From contig JAUIRK010000129.1 of assembly GCA_030549495.1 (NCBI GenBank), positions 291,001 to 355,000 of the forward strand: a stretch of 64,000 bases of DNA, in the 5' to 3' direction. The position numbers and the translations under genes are program-made. A model generated the notes under the pieces. It saw nothing but the letters and a program-made list of their open reading frames with translations, searched no databases and was not told where the DNA came from. Below are positions 10,440 through 22,740 of the stretch, in pieces; position 1 is the stretch's first letter, and each line of letters opens with the position of its first letter. The DNA comes from Nectonema munidae (taxonomy: Eukaryota; Nematomorpha; Nectonematoida; Nectonematidae).

Positions 10440-11118
10440 TTTGATCATCTCATGAATATCTTTAGCCTTTGTTGTTTTTTTTCAGTGCTTCACAAAACAT
10501 AAAATTTCGTTTAATTTTGCTCTCTTTGATGTATCTTACCATGACGAGTAGCTGGCTATAATTATAAACATCAGTAGACTCATCAAGCTGTATACTTACT
10601 TTGAGAGGGCTATCATTTATGTCTGTCACTATTTGATCCAAAATATCTTCACTTATATCATAAATTCTATCGTGAATGGTATCATTTGAAAGGGATACTT
10701 TTTGAAAACTTTTAATGGTTTCCTTTCCAATGAGGATTTTAGCCATTTCTATGGAACATGGTTTTATTAAATCCTCAGCAATTGTGTGCGGCTTTTTGCA
10801 TTTGGCAACTTGGTAAGCAACGAAATATGAGGCTTTCAATATTGGCTTATCAGTTTTTAGAAGTCCAAAAAAAATTATTTTGCCTACTTGATCAAATTTC
10901 TTTCTTTTAGCTTTCAAATCTTCAGCAGTTTGCCCTGTTTTTACCCCTCCATGATGATTTTGAAAGTGTTCTTTCAGTTATGATGGCTTCAAATTGGAGT
11001 TGGAAAATACTACATTGCAAAGTACACATTGTGGTCAAACCAAGCCCTTCTTTATCGGTTGTGAGGGTGAATCCGAATTCAACATAACTCTCATTCCATT
11101 TTCTTTTTGCTGACATTT
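10440..11118 (-). mobile_element. ZBED5/SCAND3-like hAT transposon relic (N-terminal part)
   Basis: The minus strand reads MSAKRKWNESYVEFGFT, then a zinc-finger region spread over two frames (CVLCNVVFSN-like, then LKEHFQNHHGG-like). The second frame (10462-10917) carries DLKAKRKKFDQVG, ASYFVAYQVAKCKKPHTIAEDLIKP, SNDTIHDRIYDISEDI and KVSIQLDESTDVYNYSQLLV, the first catalytic Asp region of ZBED5-type hAT proteins. The C-terminal half is missing, so this is a fragment with at least one frameshift. It is similar in type to the relic at 4735-7232 but covers a different part of the protein. Confidence 0.75.
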
Positions 11119-11597
11119 TTTACGTAATTTTATTTTATATATTTTGTCTGGAAATAAAAGATTTTCGTTTTATTTTTATGAATGGTAAATTTGATAAAAT
11201 TTGCAAATGAACATTTCCGATTAAAAATGTTGAAAGAATAAAGAAGAGATACTTTTACTGGAGAAAGGGAGAGAAAAAATTCTTTATGCAAATGAAGCAG
11301 AGCGGGCGAAAAATTTGTCAGTGTGGCAGACGATTAATCACGCAGATGAAAAAATGGAAAAATTTATGCGCCCCTGCATAAATGATACATTGATCGTGAA
11401 AGGGTAAAGTTTTGAGTTTAGACTAAATATTTGTAACAAATAAACATTTAAGTTGGCTGGAGCCAGACATATGAGCCATTTTTTCAATATTTCTCGCAAT
11501 ATTTTCCTGTTTTTTTTGGATTTTTTAGGTCAATAATGTCAAAAAAATTTTAAAGTCAATAAAAAGTCAAAAATATATTTTGTGTAAAGCTGTTTTT

Positions 11598-12256
11598 GGT
11601 ACTTATGGGTTATCTCCCCCCTCCCCACACTCCAAAAATTTTTTAAAAAAATTTTATTTGAATTTAAATGATGAGTAAAAATAATAAATTACTTGTTTAA
11701 ACAGGAGTCCAATACAAACTAATGTGTTGAAGTATTGTTTCAAAATGATCTAAACCTTTATTTTTTATTTCCTCTCTCCACATGAATTCACACATATACG
11801 AATCTAATAGATTTCTATGTGTGCCATTGTCTTCTCCAAAGTTTTTCAATATTTTGAGTATGCGCTCTAGATACAAAGTTATGTGAATGGTTTACAATTG
11901 AATGAATATATTCATTGGTAGAAAACAATTTCTGTATGCTCTCCAATCATCACTTATGATGTTAGTTCCTGGCCTTATGCTATCCTTTATTATTGAATAG
12001 AGAAAACTAGAAAATATTTCAACTAAAATATTCTACTATTTTAGTTGGTAAATTATCGTCTGCTTACTCAAAAAATATTATATAGTGTAACTAATGAAAA
12101 TCATACAGCAAAAAAGTAATAATTTGTTTAATTTATTTTCATAAATTAAATATATAAAATTATTAATTAATTAATATTTTAAAATTATTAAGTTAGAAAA
12201 AATTAAAAAAAAAATTTTTAGAGTGGGGGGGGGGGGGGAGATAACCCATAAGTACC
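11598..12256 (-). mobile_element. Merlin-type (IS1016-like) transposon, short and non-autonomous
   Basis: Termini are inverted repeats beginning GGTACTTATGGGTTATCTCC, and the left and right ends match for about 25 bases before the C/G run. The flanks are perfect 8-bp duplications, CTGTTTTT at 11590-11597 and 12257-12264. Inside, on the minus strand, a decayed transposase reads IIKDSIRPGTNIISDDWRAY and later NGTHRNLLDSYMCEFMW. These are the characteristic DDE blocks of the ISXO2/IS1016-related transposases used by Merlin. An 8-9-bp target duplication and a GG start are typical of Merlin. At 659 bp it keeps only the C-terminal part of the transposase, with several breaks, so it must rely on transposase made elsewhere. 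Confidence 0.85.
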
Positions 12257-12689
12257 CTGTTTTTAGAAAATTAAAATATTTTCAATGAATACTTCACGTT
12301 TGATAAGTAATTTTCAAAAATAACTAAATTATGAAATATTATTTTTAAACTGTAGTTATTTTACTCTAAATTTTTAAATTGTTTTATTTAATCTAAGAAA
12401 CGAGCTTTTTAATTGAAAAAACTTCAATTTCGTATAATAAATCAAAAAATTTTTGATTATAAAGTCAAAAAAAAAGAAAGATTTCTTAGGTCAAAAATTG
12501 TTTGCCCTGGTGATAAGTTTTTGATAGATCAATCCTTTAATAGTTAGTTATTTTTTCTTAAATATGCCTATTCAATCTACTTAACTATATTAAATTGATT
12601 ATATAATAATCAATATATATCTATATATTTTTTATATAATATAAAAAAGATAACAATACACACTTTGGTATATCTCTTGTTAGTAGTAG

Positions 12690-13790
12690 GTTTAAATGAA
12701 TGTCTTAAATCTTGTATTTTTATCTGATGTCTTTAAAATATCACAAATCTTGCCTGTTTTTAAAAAAGATGACAAATTTAGCATTGGTAATTATAGGCCT
12801 ATTTCTCTCATTTCATCTATTGGAAGAATATTTGAAAAAATGTCATAAAAACAAATCTATTATTTTTTCACTATCAATAACTTATTTCATACTAACCAGC
12901 TTGGGTTTCGCTCTAATCCAGTGATTCCCAACCTTTTTTTAGTTTTCGGCAGCCTTGGCGAGCCTTTTAAAAATTCATGGCACCCTTTGAGGAAAAACTT
13001 ATTTAAAATTTCCACAGTTTTTTCATTATAATTTTTTGATTTCTACATTTGTATTGATGCAACAATACCTTATACAGAGATCATATAAAAAAAATGTATA
13101 CTGCTCCTGCTATCACAGAAAATATATAAGTTAAGTTTTAAAGTAGTTGCACAAATTATTCAAGTAATTACAGTGTAACACTATGAAATAAGACATAATA
13201 TTATATAATTTAATAAAAAAAGTATCTAAGCTAAAAGTTAAATTGTTAATTAGACAATAAAAGCAGAGAGAATGAAATTAATACAATTTTGGCGGCGCCC
13301 TTAAAAAATCTTACGGCACCCTTTAGTGCCGCGACACACAGGTTGGGAATCACTGCTCTAATCTAATCACTCGACTCAACTTCTTCATTCTATGTTTGAA
13401 TGATGTGTATGAATGTTTAGAAAAAAAGTTTCCTATATCTTCTTTATTGGCTGATATTTATAAGGCATTTGATTAAATTTTTCATTTCCGTTTGCTTGAA
13501 AAACGTAGGTCGTATAGAATGTCTCCTAGCGCAGCATTGTTTATTTCTAGCTATTTGAATAACAGGTTTCATTGTTTATGTGTGAAGGTATATTGTATAT
13601 GTGTTTTTAAAGGGTGTATGTGGGGTTCCACAACGTTCTATCTTGGGGTTCCTATTCTTTTTTTAATATATGTGAATGACGTTTCCACAACTGATTCCTT
13701 TATAAATATGTTCTATACGCTAATGATATTAATATGTTTGCTTCTTTGAATGATACTCAGTTGACAATTTTTTTTTATATATTTCTCCCT
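12690..13790 (+). mobile_element. Jockey-like LINE relic (reverse transcriptase part), split by a hAT MITE
   Basis: RT blocks are readable on the plus strand across several frames: FKISQICPVFKK, NYRPISLISSIGRIFEK, NQLGFRSN, then after the MITE LLADIYKAFD (RT motif A region), FISSYLNNR, and the region around GVPILFLIYVNDVS, which corresponds to VPQGSILGPLLFLIYVND with decay. The 5' and 3' parts are absent or unrecognisable. Many breaks show this copy is old. Confidence 0.7.
12919..13355. mobile_element. hAT MITE, 437 bp
   Basis: Starts CAGTGATTCCCAACC and ends GGTTGGGAATCACTG, perfect terminal inverted repeats of the hAT type. It is flanked by identical 8-bp duplications CTCTAATC at 12911-12918 and 13356-13363. 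There is no coding content. It sits in the RT coding region of a LINE relic, so it is younger than that LINE. Confidence 0.93.
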
Positions 13791-14059
13791 GTGAGTATTT
13801 TCCAGCGATATATATACTTTCTCAGTTCAATGAACTGATAGATTACACTAATAACGAGATAGTGTAACCTATAGGCTAACAACAAAAATATGTTAAATTT
13901 TACTCCAAATAATTTTATATCTTTAATATAAATCCCACACTAATCCTCCATTTTTTAAAAATAAGACATTGAAGTTATATGATTTATACAAGTGTATTTA
14001 GCTATTTTCTTATTTAAATTTACTCCACCTTATTCATTTTCTAAATGATCCGTCTTCAA

Positions 14060-15840
14060 CTCTCAGATTGATGGAGATTCTGACTGTTAATATCATCATC
14101 CATTTGTCTCCAGGAGGAGAACAAGGTCTTGTATCCCGGCTAGCCAGGGTCGATCTTTTTCATTTTTTTGCAGCGTCGTCTCCATTGCTTTCTCAGTTGT
14201 GCATCTTCCAGAGAGAGAGTCCCCTTTTTTCCATATCTGCTTTCACCACATCTTCCCATGATTTCTTGGGGCGCCCTTGCTTTGCTTTTCTCCAGTCACA
14301 ACTTCTGTCAAATTCCTGAGAACAGAATTTGGGACTTTGTCTAAGAGCGTTTTTCCACAAATCATTCTCATTTACGTTGATTGCATACGCCTGATATCTG
14401 TTTTTTTTTCATTGCCCAACATTCACACCCATAACTCCTAACACTTCTCACACATGCTTTGTACAGTCTTCCTTTTAGCTTCAAAGACAGCGCTTTCTTA
14501 CAAAATACTACAGATATGTCGTTGAATTTTTTCTAAGCGAGTCTTATCCATGATGTCACAGATTTTACAACATTTCCATCTCTGCTAAGTATGTCTCCTA
14601 AGTACCAAAATTCTTTTACAACATTAATTTTGTCTCCTCCAAATATGACCGTATTTTCATTTTCTTCATCAATTTTCTCTTCTTTGCAACTACAACAAAT
14701 AAAATTTTTAACCTTTATAAGCGCACCACGCACAACTGAACATCTTTTATGGACCCACCACATCTTGCATAAACTACACTGAATGGCATTTATCATAACT
14801 CCTTTGCCGCATTTTGCACATGGATCGATATTACTAATAACTTCATCTAAACATCAAGATTTAAATTTCATTTCTTTAGTTTTTGAAACGTTTACAACCC
14901 TTTGCCACTCAGTGATTCTCTCCAAATAATGTATCTTTTTCCAACGTTGTCCCAACTGCTTTCAACAATCACCAAATCATCTGAATAGAGAAACTCTCTC
15001 TTACGCTTTTCAACATCATCAGAAAGTACATCCATAATAATTGCAAAAAGTATCGGCTAAGCACAGATCCCTGATGAACACCGACATTAACTTTGAGCCA
15101 CTCTGATATTTGTCCTTCAACTTGCACCACAGTTTTTGCATCGTGGTACATTTCCATTATTGCTTTTACTTCGTACTCTGGCACACCTTTTTTCTCAGAG
15201 CCCACCAAATTACTTCTCTTAGAATGGAATCAAAAGATTTCTCAATGTCGACAAATACAGCCTACAAGTCCTTATCTACTTTTTTGTGTTTTCAATCAAT
15301 TGCCTTACTGCAAAAATTGGATCGATCGTGCTTTTACTAGGCATGAAACTCATTTGAATTTCATTTATCTCAACACGTTTCCTAATTCTTTTTTCAAAAA
15401 CTCTCTCCAATACCTTCATCGCATGTTCAAGAAACTTTATACTTCTATAGTTAGAACATTCTTATGAGTCGCATTTGCCTTTATAAAGAGGTAACACTAC
15501 TTCTCCAGCTTTCTGGCATCTTTCTCCCCATCATTATATCATTTCCTATTTTTGCCAAAGAACCCTCAGTCTACAAAGTTGTATTACTTCTATAGGCACA
15601 CCACTTGGACCAGCTGCTTTATTAGTTTTCATCTGTATCATCGCTTGATTCACCTCTTCTCTTGAAATTTCAGGCACAGGGCTCTCGTTTGGCAGAACTT
15701 CTAAATTCCTATTCCAGATATTTTCTCTATTCAAAGATTTGCGACAGTGATCCTTCCAGAGTTCTAATCTTTTTTCAAGCTTCAACTTCAGCTCTCTCTG
15801 ACTGTTAATATAATCTTGCAAAAACGAAAAAATCAATATA
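14060..15840 (-). mobile_element. RTE/Proto2-type LINE, 5'-truncated and decayed
   Basis: Minus-strand pieces read in order: PEISREEVNQAMIQMKTNKA then AGPSGVPIEVIQL (15640-15600), GVPEYEVKAIMEMYHDA (about 15180) then VNVGVHQGSVLS (about 15080, RT motif B), REFLYSDDLVI-like decay near 14980, a small Cys/His motif (CSLCKMWWVHKRCSVVRG, about 14780), INVVKEFWYLGDILSRDG (about 14610), and a C-terminal stretch like GRPKKSWEDVVK-MEKRGLS near 14270. This order, with a zinc-binding motif after the RT, is that of RTE-like elements. At least four frame breaks. Confidence 0.75.
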
Positions 15841-16011
15841 TAGGGTTAAAAATTTTGGAATGATTTTCTATCTTCTCCATTTAATAAAGATCTACTTTGT
15901 TCAGTAAAAAAATAGACTTCTCTTTTATTTGGTCAAATTATATATATTTATGACCCCCTATTAAAAACTGCTTTGCTCAAGCTGAACGTTATAATTTTAT
16001 TTTGTTTTCAT

Positions 16012-16165
16012 GTGCTGTGAGTAAGGTTGGTAAGATAATGGGTTTCGATAACTCAAGGTCTTGGGCTCGATCCCGCATCAAGCCTACTTTCCTCATAGTT
16101 CGATACAAGCGGCAAAATTATGCCTTCTCAATGAGAACACCCCATAGTACCTTTACCTTTATATA
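16012..16165 (+). repeat. tRNA-derived SINE, copy 2
   Basis: Plus-strand copy with GTGAGTAAGGTTGG (A-box region), GGGCTCGATCCCG (B box) and the common body CCTCATAGTTCGATACAAGC, ending in AACACCCCATAGTACC before T/A-rich sequence. Confidence 0.8.
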
Positions 16166-17574
16166 TAAATATATTATATAGTCCATTTTATATATTTAAT
16201 TTACATTTTTAGTATACACTATTTTTAATATAATCGTGTCTACCGATTCACAACATATCTACTTTGTAAAGATTTGTATGTTACATATATTATTATTCTT
16301 TTCCTCTTATTTGCTCATTCACTCAACTAGCAAGATATATTTTATATACATCTATCCGCAGCCCTGACTTGATGTATATAATATATACAAATAAAATATC
16401 AATTGTATGTTGATAACATACTTTTAATTTTACTGAAACAGTATACATTTCCCTATTTTATTTTGATATGATTTTTTTCTTCTTCGTGACGTTTATTAAT
16501 CGAGTAATAATCTTTTGATTTGAATAAAAAAAATTAATCAAACTTATCAATGGAACAAGCTAAACTTTCGATTAAAATCATTAATACATACAATTCCAAA
16601 CATAAGATGAGGGCGCGCATGGAAAAGCAGATCTATGAAGGGACATATTGGAAAGAAACTCAATTGTGAAGAGACCGTCTGACGGCTACATATAAGGTCT
16701 AGTTAACACCCTGTTATAGAATAAACCAAAAAAAACTCTCAATTAGAATACGAAAGCCATGCGTTGCCAAAGAAAGCTATTTGCAACATTACAATGAATA
16801 TCACCAGAGGAATAATAAAAAATGAAAGACAACATAATAACGATCAAAAGTGGTCTTTGTGTAATAAAGGTCGAATAAACTCATTTGAGAAGAATTGAAA
16901 CTTTAGGTAATTGACAAGTGCTCTTATATAAGATATGGTCGTTATAACAGATTTGGCAGTAGATAGAAAGCAGGATCATAGAAACAATATTCAACAACGG
17001 CACTTAGTACTTACGAAAATTTTAGAGTACTTAGAAAATCAACTACGACTTCAATTACTTAATTTAATAAATTATGTAGTATATGCAAATGCTATACGTC
17101 ATTATATATTTTAGCGCTAATAGAAAATACCCATGTAAAAATGATCATTCGCATCAATTCAGAGTGGGAAACGCACACGTAGAACATACGCCACTTAAAT
17201 ATACAGCACATAGTCGAGTTGTGAGTCCAAAGAAAGATTTTTACAGCAATGGCCCTAAAATACCAGAGCGTGCATTTATTAAAAAAATTATTGTGAAAAA
17301 TATTCACTCTAATCTGATAAGCGAAACAAATATTTCTTCACAAAAGAAGGTTAAGATTTTTGAATTAAAAATAAAATTTGTTAATAGACGTGCGAAGCCT
17401 TCTGTGAAAAAAAGACTTAAAAAGACGCTTTATATCAAAGAAGATTAAGAAAGTTAATATAATAAAAAATAGTAATACCTTTATGCTTACAAACAGGACA
17501 TTAAAAATTAGAACAAATAAAATAGCTGAATAAAGAAATAAAAAATAACCTATTCTGTTAAAATTATTTGGTAT
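16166..17574. other. Intergenic with one unrecognised frame (17083-17448 +)
   Basis: Mostly AT-rich sequence without recognisable elements. A 121-codon frame on the plus strand at 17083-17448 is Lys/Arg-rich towards its end (VNRRAKPSVKKRLKKTL) and contains PCKNDHSHQFRVGNAHVEH. I do not recognise it. Its length is modest for AT-rich DNA with no promoter or splice support, so it may be chance. Confidence 0.2.
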
Positions 17575-17873
17575 TGTTGTAAAGCAGCTTATGCAAATAA
17601 GGCGTGTGCACAATTTTCCTCAGCAACAGTGCAAAATTGTTTCTCTTTTCCAAAGTGCATGCAAATTAATTATAAAGGAATTTCCATGAAGTCCTATCAA
17701 TAGTTTCTTACAAAGATTCATTAATTTGATTAGGGTTGTTACTGCAAAATTTGAATAGTATATTTCCAGTGTATAAATACTAGTGTGTTTTTCAGAATCT
17801 AAACACTTCTTCTTTGGCTTTCAATAAATTTTACCATTTTTTATTTTACTCTGTCTCTGGTTAAAACATAACA
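17575..17873 (+). repeat. 5' LTR of gypsy fossil A
   Basis: 299 bp bounded by TG and CATAACA and followed by a TGGCGCAG primer-binding site. The start shares TGTT and TTATGCAAAT-like sequence with the LTRs at 43214-43485 and 47514-47799, but overall it is well diverged. Confidence 0.7.
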
Positions 17874-19565
17874 GAGATTTTCTGGCGCAGTTATCAGGAT
17901 CTTGCTCAAAACATCGACAAGACTCAAGTCCATTAACGTCATCGGATTGAACAAGATCTGTATCTCGCACCATGGCGGAAACCAAAGATCTACTCAAGCT
18001 CATGCAGCAGCAGATGGATCAGCAAAGATAGCAGATGGATCAGCAAAGACAGCTTATGGAGAAGATGATTGAGAACATCACTGGAAAACCTATGATAGGT
18101 TCTTCTACTCCGATCACTACAAGTTCGAAGTTCACGCCGTTCGACCCTACTACTGAACTTTGGTCAGATTACTTTTCCCGATTCTGCACCTTTCTGGAAA
18201 CTAGTTCAATTCCTAATGATCGAATGGCTCAAACTTTCCTGACTAACCAGTCTGCTATCGTCTACAAGCTTTTGTCCAATCTTGCTACCCAGCAGTCTCC
18301 TTTAAAAGACATCAATGATCATCCCTGCACGAGATAGTTAACTTCATGAAAGACCAATATGATCCAAAGCAATTCATTATCCGTGAACGTTTCCGTTACA
18401 GGAGCGATATGCAGCGCAAGCCTGGTGAAATAATCCAAGAACTGGCGGCTCGGATACGTCAAGACGCTGTCACCTGCAACTTTTCTTCAATAAAGGATCC
18501 CCAAGATGAAGCTCTACGTACACGGTTCATCTGCTCCGTCAACAACGAAGCCGGCAAAGGTCGCCAAGGAGACTGTCCATGGAACCCTGAAGGCAGTCAA
18601 TAGAGTGGATGGGAAGATTCTGCTCAAAACGACACCAAAGAAAAAAAAATTAAAGGCAGAAAAAGCCAAAGTAAAAAAAGAGCTGATGAGAAGGCGCAGT
18701 TGAAAGTCATTGTTGGAGTTACTACTACAACCCAACCGACTCTCCCAAAGCTAGAAGTTCCTATCAAGATCACGAATAAACAATTTCTTATGGAAATCCA
18801 TACGGCCATGACGGGTAACTTCATTACAAAACAGCAGTGGGACACCTTAGGACACCCTACTTTAGATCAGCCGACGCCCGAATATCCGCAAATAAGCACA
18901 GCTTGTCGACTCAAGGGAGCTTCAGGGCTATCACCAGAGTACCAGGAACCGAAAAGGGTGTTGACATTACTTCCTTGATTCTGCGGAACCATGCTATGCT
19001 CAAGGATTTCTACCTGTAGATAGAGTTCAAGTCAAACACCAAACCTATCTTCTGCAAAGCAAGGTCAGTCCCATTCGCGATGCTGGACGACCTGGAGAAG
19101 GCTTATCAAGAAGGATTTGCAAAAGGAATCCTGGAGCCTGTCCAGTTTAACGACTACGGTACGCCAGTGATTCGATTCAAAAAGAAGGCAAATGTGTGGG
19201 GACTACTCAGTCACGGTGAACCAGCATCTAAAGGATCATCGTCATCCCATACCTCTTTCTGCAGAACTGATGTGCAAGTTAGGAGGTGGTTATGGATTAT
19301 CCAAGATCGACTTAGCAGATGAGTACAATTAGATTCATTTGGGGCCTAAAAGCCCGAGGACGCTCGCCTTGAATACTCACAAAGAAGTTTTGCTACAAAA
19401 GAGAATCAAGTCGGCAACGATACTTTCATTTAACTGATTCAACATCATGGCCCACCGAGCATGACGATTTGCAGCGAGGGTGGGGTTAGCTTCACCTTGG
19501 TCACGGACCATCGACCTCTCATTGCGATGTTTGGACCAGGAAAAGCTACCATCATAGCCTTCTAG
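17575..19565 (+). mobile_element. Mag-like gypsy LTR retrotransposon fossil A
   Basis: A 5' LTR (17575-17873) begins TGTTGTAAAGCAGC and ends CATAACA, with a TATA-like GTATAAATAC and an AATAAA inside. A primer-binding site starting TGGCGCAG follows closely. Parts of gag (about 18000-18480), of the protease/early pol region (about 18700-19000), of the RT (about 19030-19330) and a scrap of RNase H (about 19490-19550) can be recognised. Gag resembles that of the fossil at 42997-47799, so they are related families. It is broken in many places, and pol is cut off at the border with the next element; no 3' LTR is seen. Old. Confidence 0.8.
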
Positions 19566-22500
19566 CCATCTTGGAGGTTTTCTGGTTGGTTGAGGCTCAG
19601 TGTGGAATTCTGTTTCATCTTCACTTTTTGCTTAATGTCCTGTGTTTCCATTATCCAATACACCATCTGTGTGCAGTTCGACTTGGTCTTTAGCTTTTCT
19701 CTGATCTTGTTGCAAACTTTGTTGTTTTTCCAAAAATTTATCGTCTTCATAGTGTATCTGTTTGTTAGTAAAATGATTTCTTCTGAAGATAGATAAATTT
19801 TGTCTTCGAATTAGGAGGTTGACATTTCTGACTGCAAGTTGTAGGTCAGAACTCGTGATTTGTGTTTTTTCAGCGAACATCTTCAGTATACTTGTGTCTA
19901 GTTCTTGAATTGCTTTGTCGACTTTGAAAGGATGTGCTTGCATCAGTTCGTATTTTGCAAGTGTCGCATCTGATTAGGGAAGAGTTGAAAATAATTGCTG
20001 TTTTTCTCATCCACTTTTTCATTTTCCAACCATGGTTAAGAACGAAAATGTCTCCCTTAGAACAAAAATCTTTTGATCGTTCCTTCTAATGACATCTGCA
20101 TAAAAAACTTCTCCAGGTTTTGAACCTCTGAGGGTTGGAGCTTGTTGGAAAATTCTTTTAGGAATATATTTGATTGAGCGACAAATACTACATGATTCTT
20201 CCACATCTTTAATGAGTTTATTACTGTTTAAACCATAAAAGTGGCCATCAAAAAGTACTTTTCGCTGTGTTTTTGTAGGGTGATTAAACTGAAGGTTTAG
20301 AGAATGAAGAATACCTGGAACAAAAACTCTTGGGATTACAATAAGCTGTTTTGCTGTTGAAAACGGTGTAGATTTTTGCACTATTAGTATACCTCTTTTG
20401 TCAATGGTGATCACGCGTAGCAATCTTATTACATCAGTACATTTTTTTTTGAAATCAATTCCTCAAATGTGCATGTACTTTTCTTAGGATTTTACACTTC
20501 TTTTGTAATGCTATCCATGCCAACTTGTTAGTAAATGGCATTTTTGATATTCCTCCGAGCACATCATCAACTTTCATTGTATTTAAAGTTTGAGATACAG
20601 AAGTTATGGATTCTTCAACAAAACTACAGATTTGGCAGTTTCTTTCATGACAAGAGAGTGAGTTGCGTGAAGAGAAATCACTAGTCAAATTGTCGGAACC
20701 ACGGATATGATATAATTCAACGTTAACTGCACTAAGAGGTGTTAGAAATTATGAAACTCTTGAAGACGAAGAAAAATATCATTGTTGTAAACGACTGGCT
20801 AAGGCTTCGTGCTCACATGGAAATCAGTTAATTTGGTGGTCTTTTAGCTTGAAGATGAAAAACTCTGCAAGTTTTGTTTACCATTCCTTTGTAGAAGAAG
20901 AGTAGCTCCTAAGCTTTTGTTGAGTGGGGAAGCATCCACTGTGATTGTAAGATGGTCTATTGATCTTGGGATTGTTAAAACTTCTGCAGATCTCAACAAA
21001 CGTTGTGCCTCCCCAAATCAATTCTCCAACTCCTTTATTCAAGCAATTTTTTGCTTTTCTTTAAGTCCTTTGATGGCTGATTCTAAGTTTGAGAGTATGG
21101 AAGATTATCTTGGTAAACAACGTGATAATGCTCTATAGGCTCCTAAAAAATGACGCATAAATTAGTAAGAAGAAGTTTTTTTCACATTTGCCAACGAAGA
21201 AATTTTATGCTTACTAGGTGTTATTGTACATTTACTCCGTTTCCAACTTAAAATTCAGTTTTGGAACAGTAAATAGTTTTGACAATAGTTTTGGAAGCGG
21301 AAAGATTAAAATTGTTTTCCGAAAGTCTTTTTAGTACTCTCGACCAGTTGTGATGAAGATCATCATTGGTATTATATCCAACAAACAGATCATCAGCAAT
21401 TATGGACATAAACTTTTCTTGAAGAAAGTCTCCAAAAACTCTGTTTATCATCTCTTGAAGAAATTCAGAAGATTCAGGCATTCTCATTGCTGAACGAATA
21501 TAAATTCTGATGCACTTGAAAGGTGTTACGGTAACAAGGTATGGTATTGATGATCTTACTAAAGAAATTAAAAAAAACTTTTTGTTAGATCTGACATAAT
21601 TATGAATCTGAATGAAGATAATTTTCTTAGTATTTCATCACAGGATATTTAACGTGTTTGTAAAACTCTCGTCTATGGTCCCTAATTATTAAAAGCCGTT
21701 ATAAATCTCATTGAACCGTCTTTTTTTTCAAGAAACTTGGTGAAACAAACTTAACGTTAAATCCAATGTCTTCAGGTTTTGCCAAAACGCCATGTTCTTC
21801 TAGTTATCTGCCTCTTCTTGTAAAAGTTGAAGATTTGTTTGGTTATAATGAGGGAGTCTTCCTTTTGCCGATCTTGGTTCAATAGGTCCTATCAAGATGC
21901 TTGCATAAATTACCCACTTTTTCCATTATAAACTGGGAAATTAAGAGAGAATAGTTCATTAAATTTCAAATGCGTTACTTCGAACATTTGCTTTTCTTTG
22001 TTTGAAAGAAGTCCATCAGGATCAATAGAAACTTTGGATGAATTTACTATATTTTTTCCAACCGTTTCTCTGAGTATCTTAAAAATTTCAGTTTCGGGTT
22101 ATATATATATGGTGGACCATAGCTACTTGTTGATTTTTGTTGTAAATGAATGATACTTTCTTGTAGTTAGGAATCTTTAAGGTATTGTTAATAATTTTCG
22201 TTGGGAATGGATGAAAACTGGATTCTCCAAGAATGTGTTTGCTTGGTTCTACAGCAACTTCACTTTGGAATCTTTCCAATGCACTATCTTTTATAACTAG
22301 ATGTTCTCCAGGAAGTAAGGGTTGTTTTCTTTTGTTCTTACCATGTATGATTTTGTTTTATCATAGAAGCTGGCGTATCCATAAGAGAATAGCCGGCCTC
22401 TGAAGCAAATAAATTCATATTTGATGTACACTTTCATAACATTAGCCGTGCAGAATGGTATACCAGCTAGAATATCATATCCCATCTCTTCCATTACAAG

Positions 22501-22740
22501 ACCTTTAACGGTAACATTTATATCTTTTATGTTTAGATACAAAGTAATTTCTCCACATATATGAAGAATTGATTTATCCGCAGACCTGGCCTTATGTTTT
22601 GTATAATGTGGCAGTATATTAAGTTTCTGTACAATGTAATTTTTGCTAAATTTGCTAAAATTCTTTTGATAATTGTTTAAAGTCTTCGTAAGTTTAACAG
22701 TTGTTTCTTCTTGACAGTCCAAGTCTTTAAGCAAAGAGTG
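19566..22740 (-). mobile_element. Gypsy-like LTR retroelement fossil B
   Basis: Read on the minus strand, a protease-like region (about 22730-22300), an RT region with an ADD catalytic motif (about 21490-21250), an RNase H-to-integrase linker (about 20700-20450) and an integrase with a His/Cys zinc-binding part and the start of the catalytic core (about 20420-20020) are recognisable, followed by the integrase C-terminal side to about 19566. The integrase and RT are of the kind found in a widespread group of metazoan gypsy-like elements. I see no LTRs. It is heavily broken and old. It abuts fossil A tail to tail. Confidence 0.7.

Noticed and set aside
17083-17448. Host gene of 121 codons
   Set aside because: No recognisable domain, promoter, splice site or duplicate; left as an unassigned frame inside a gap entry.
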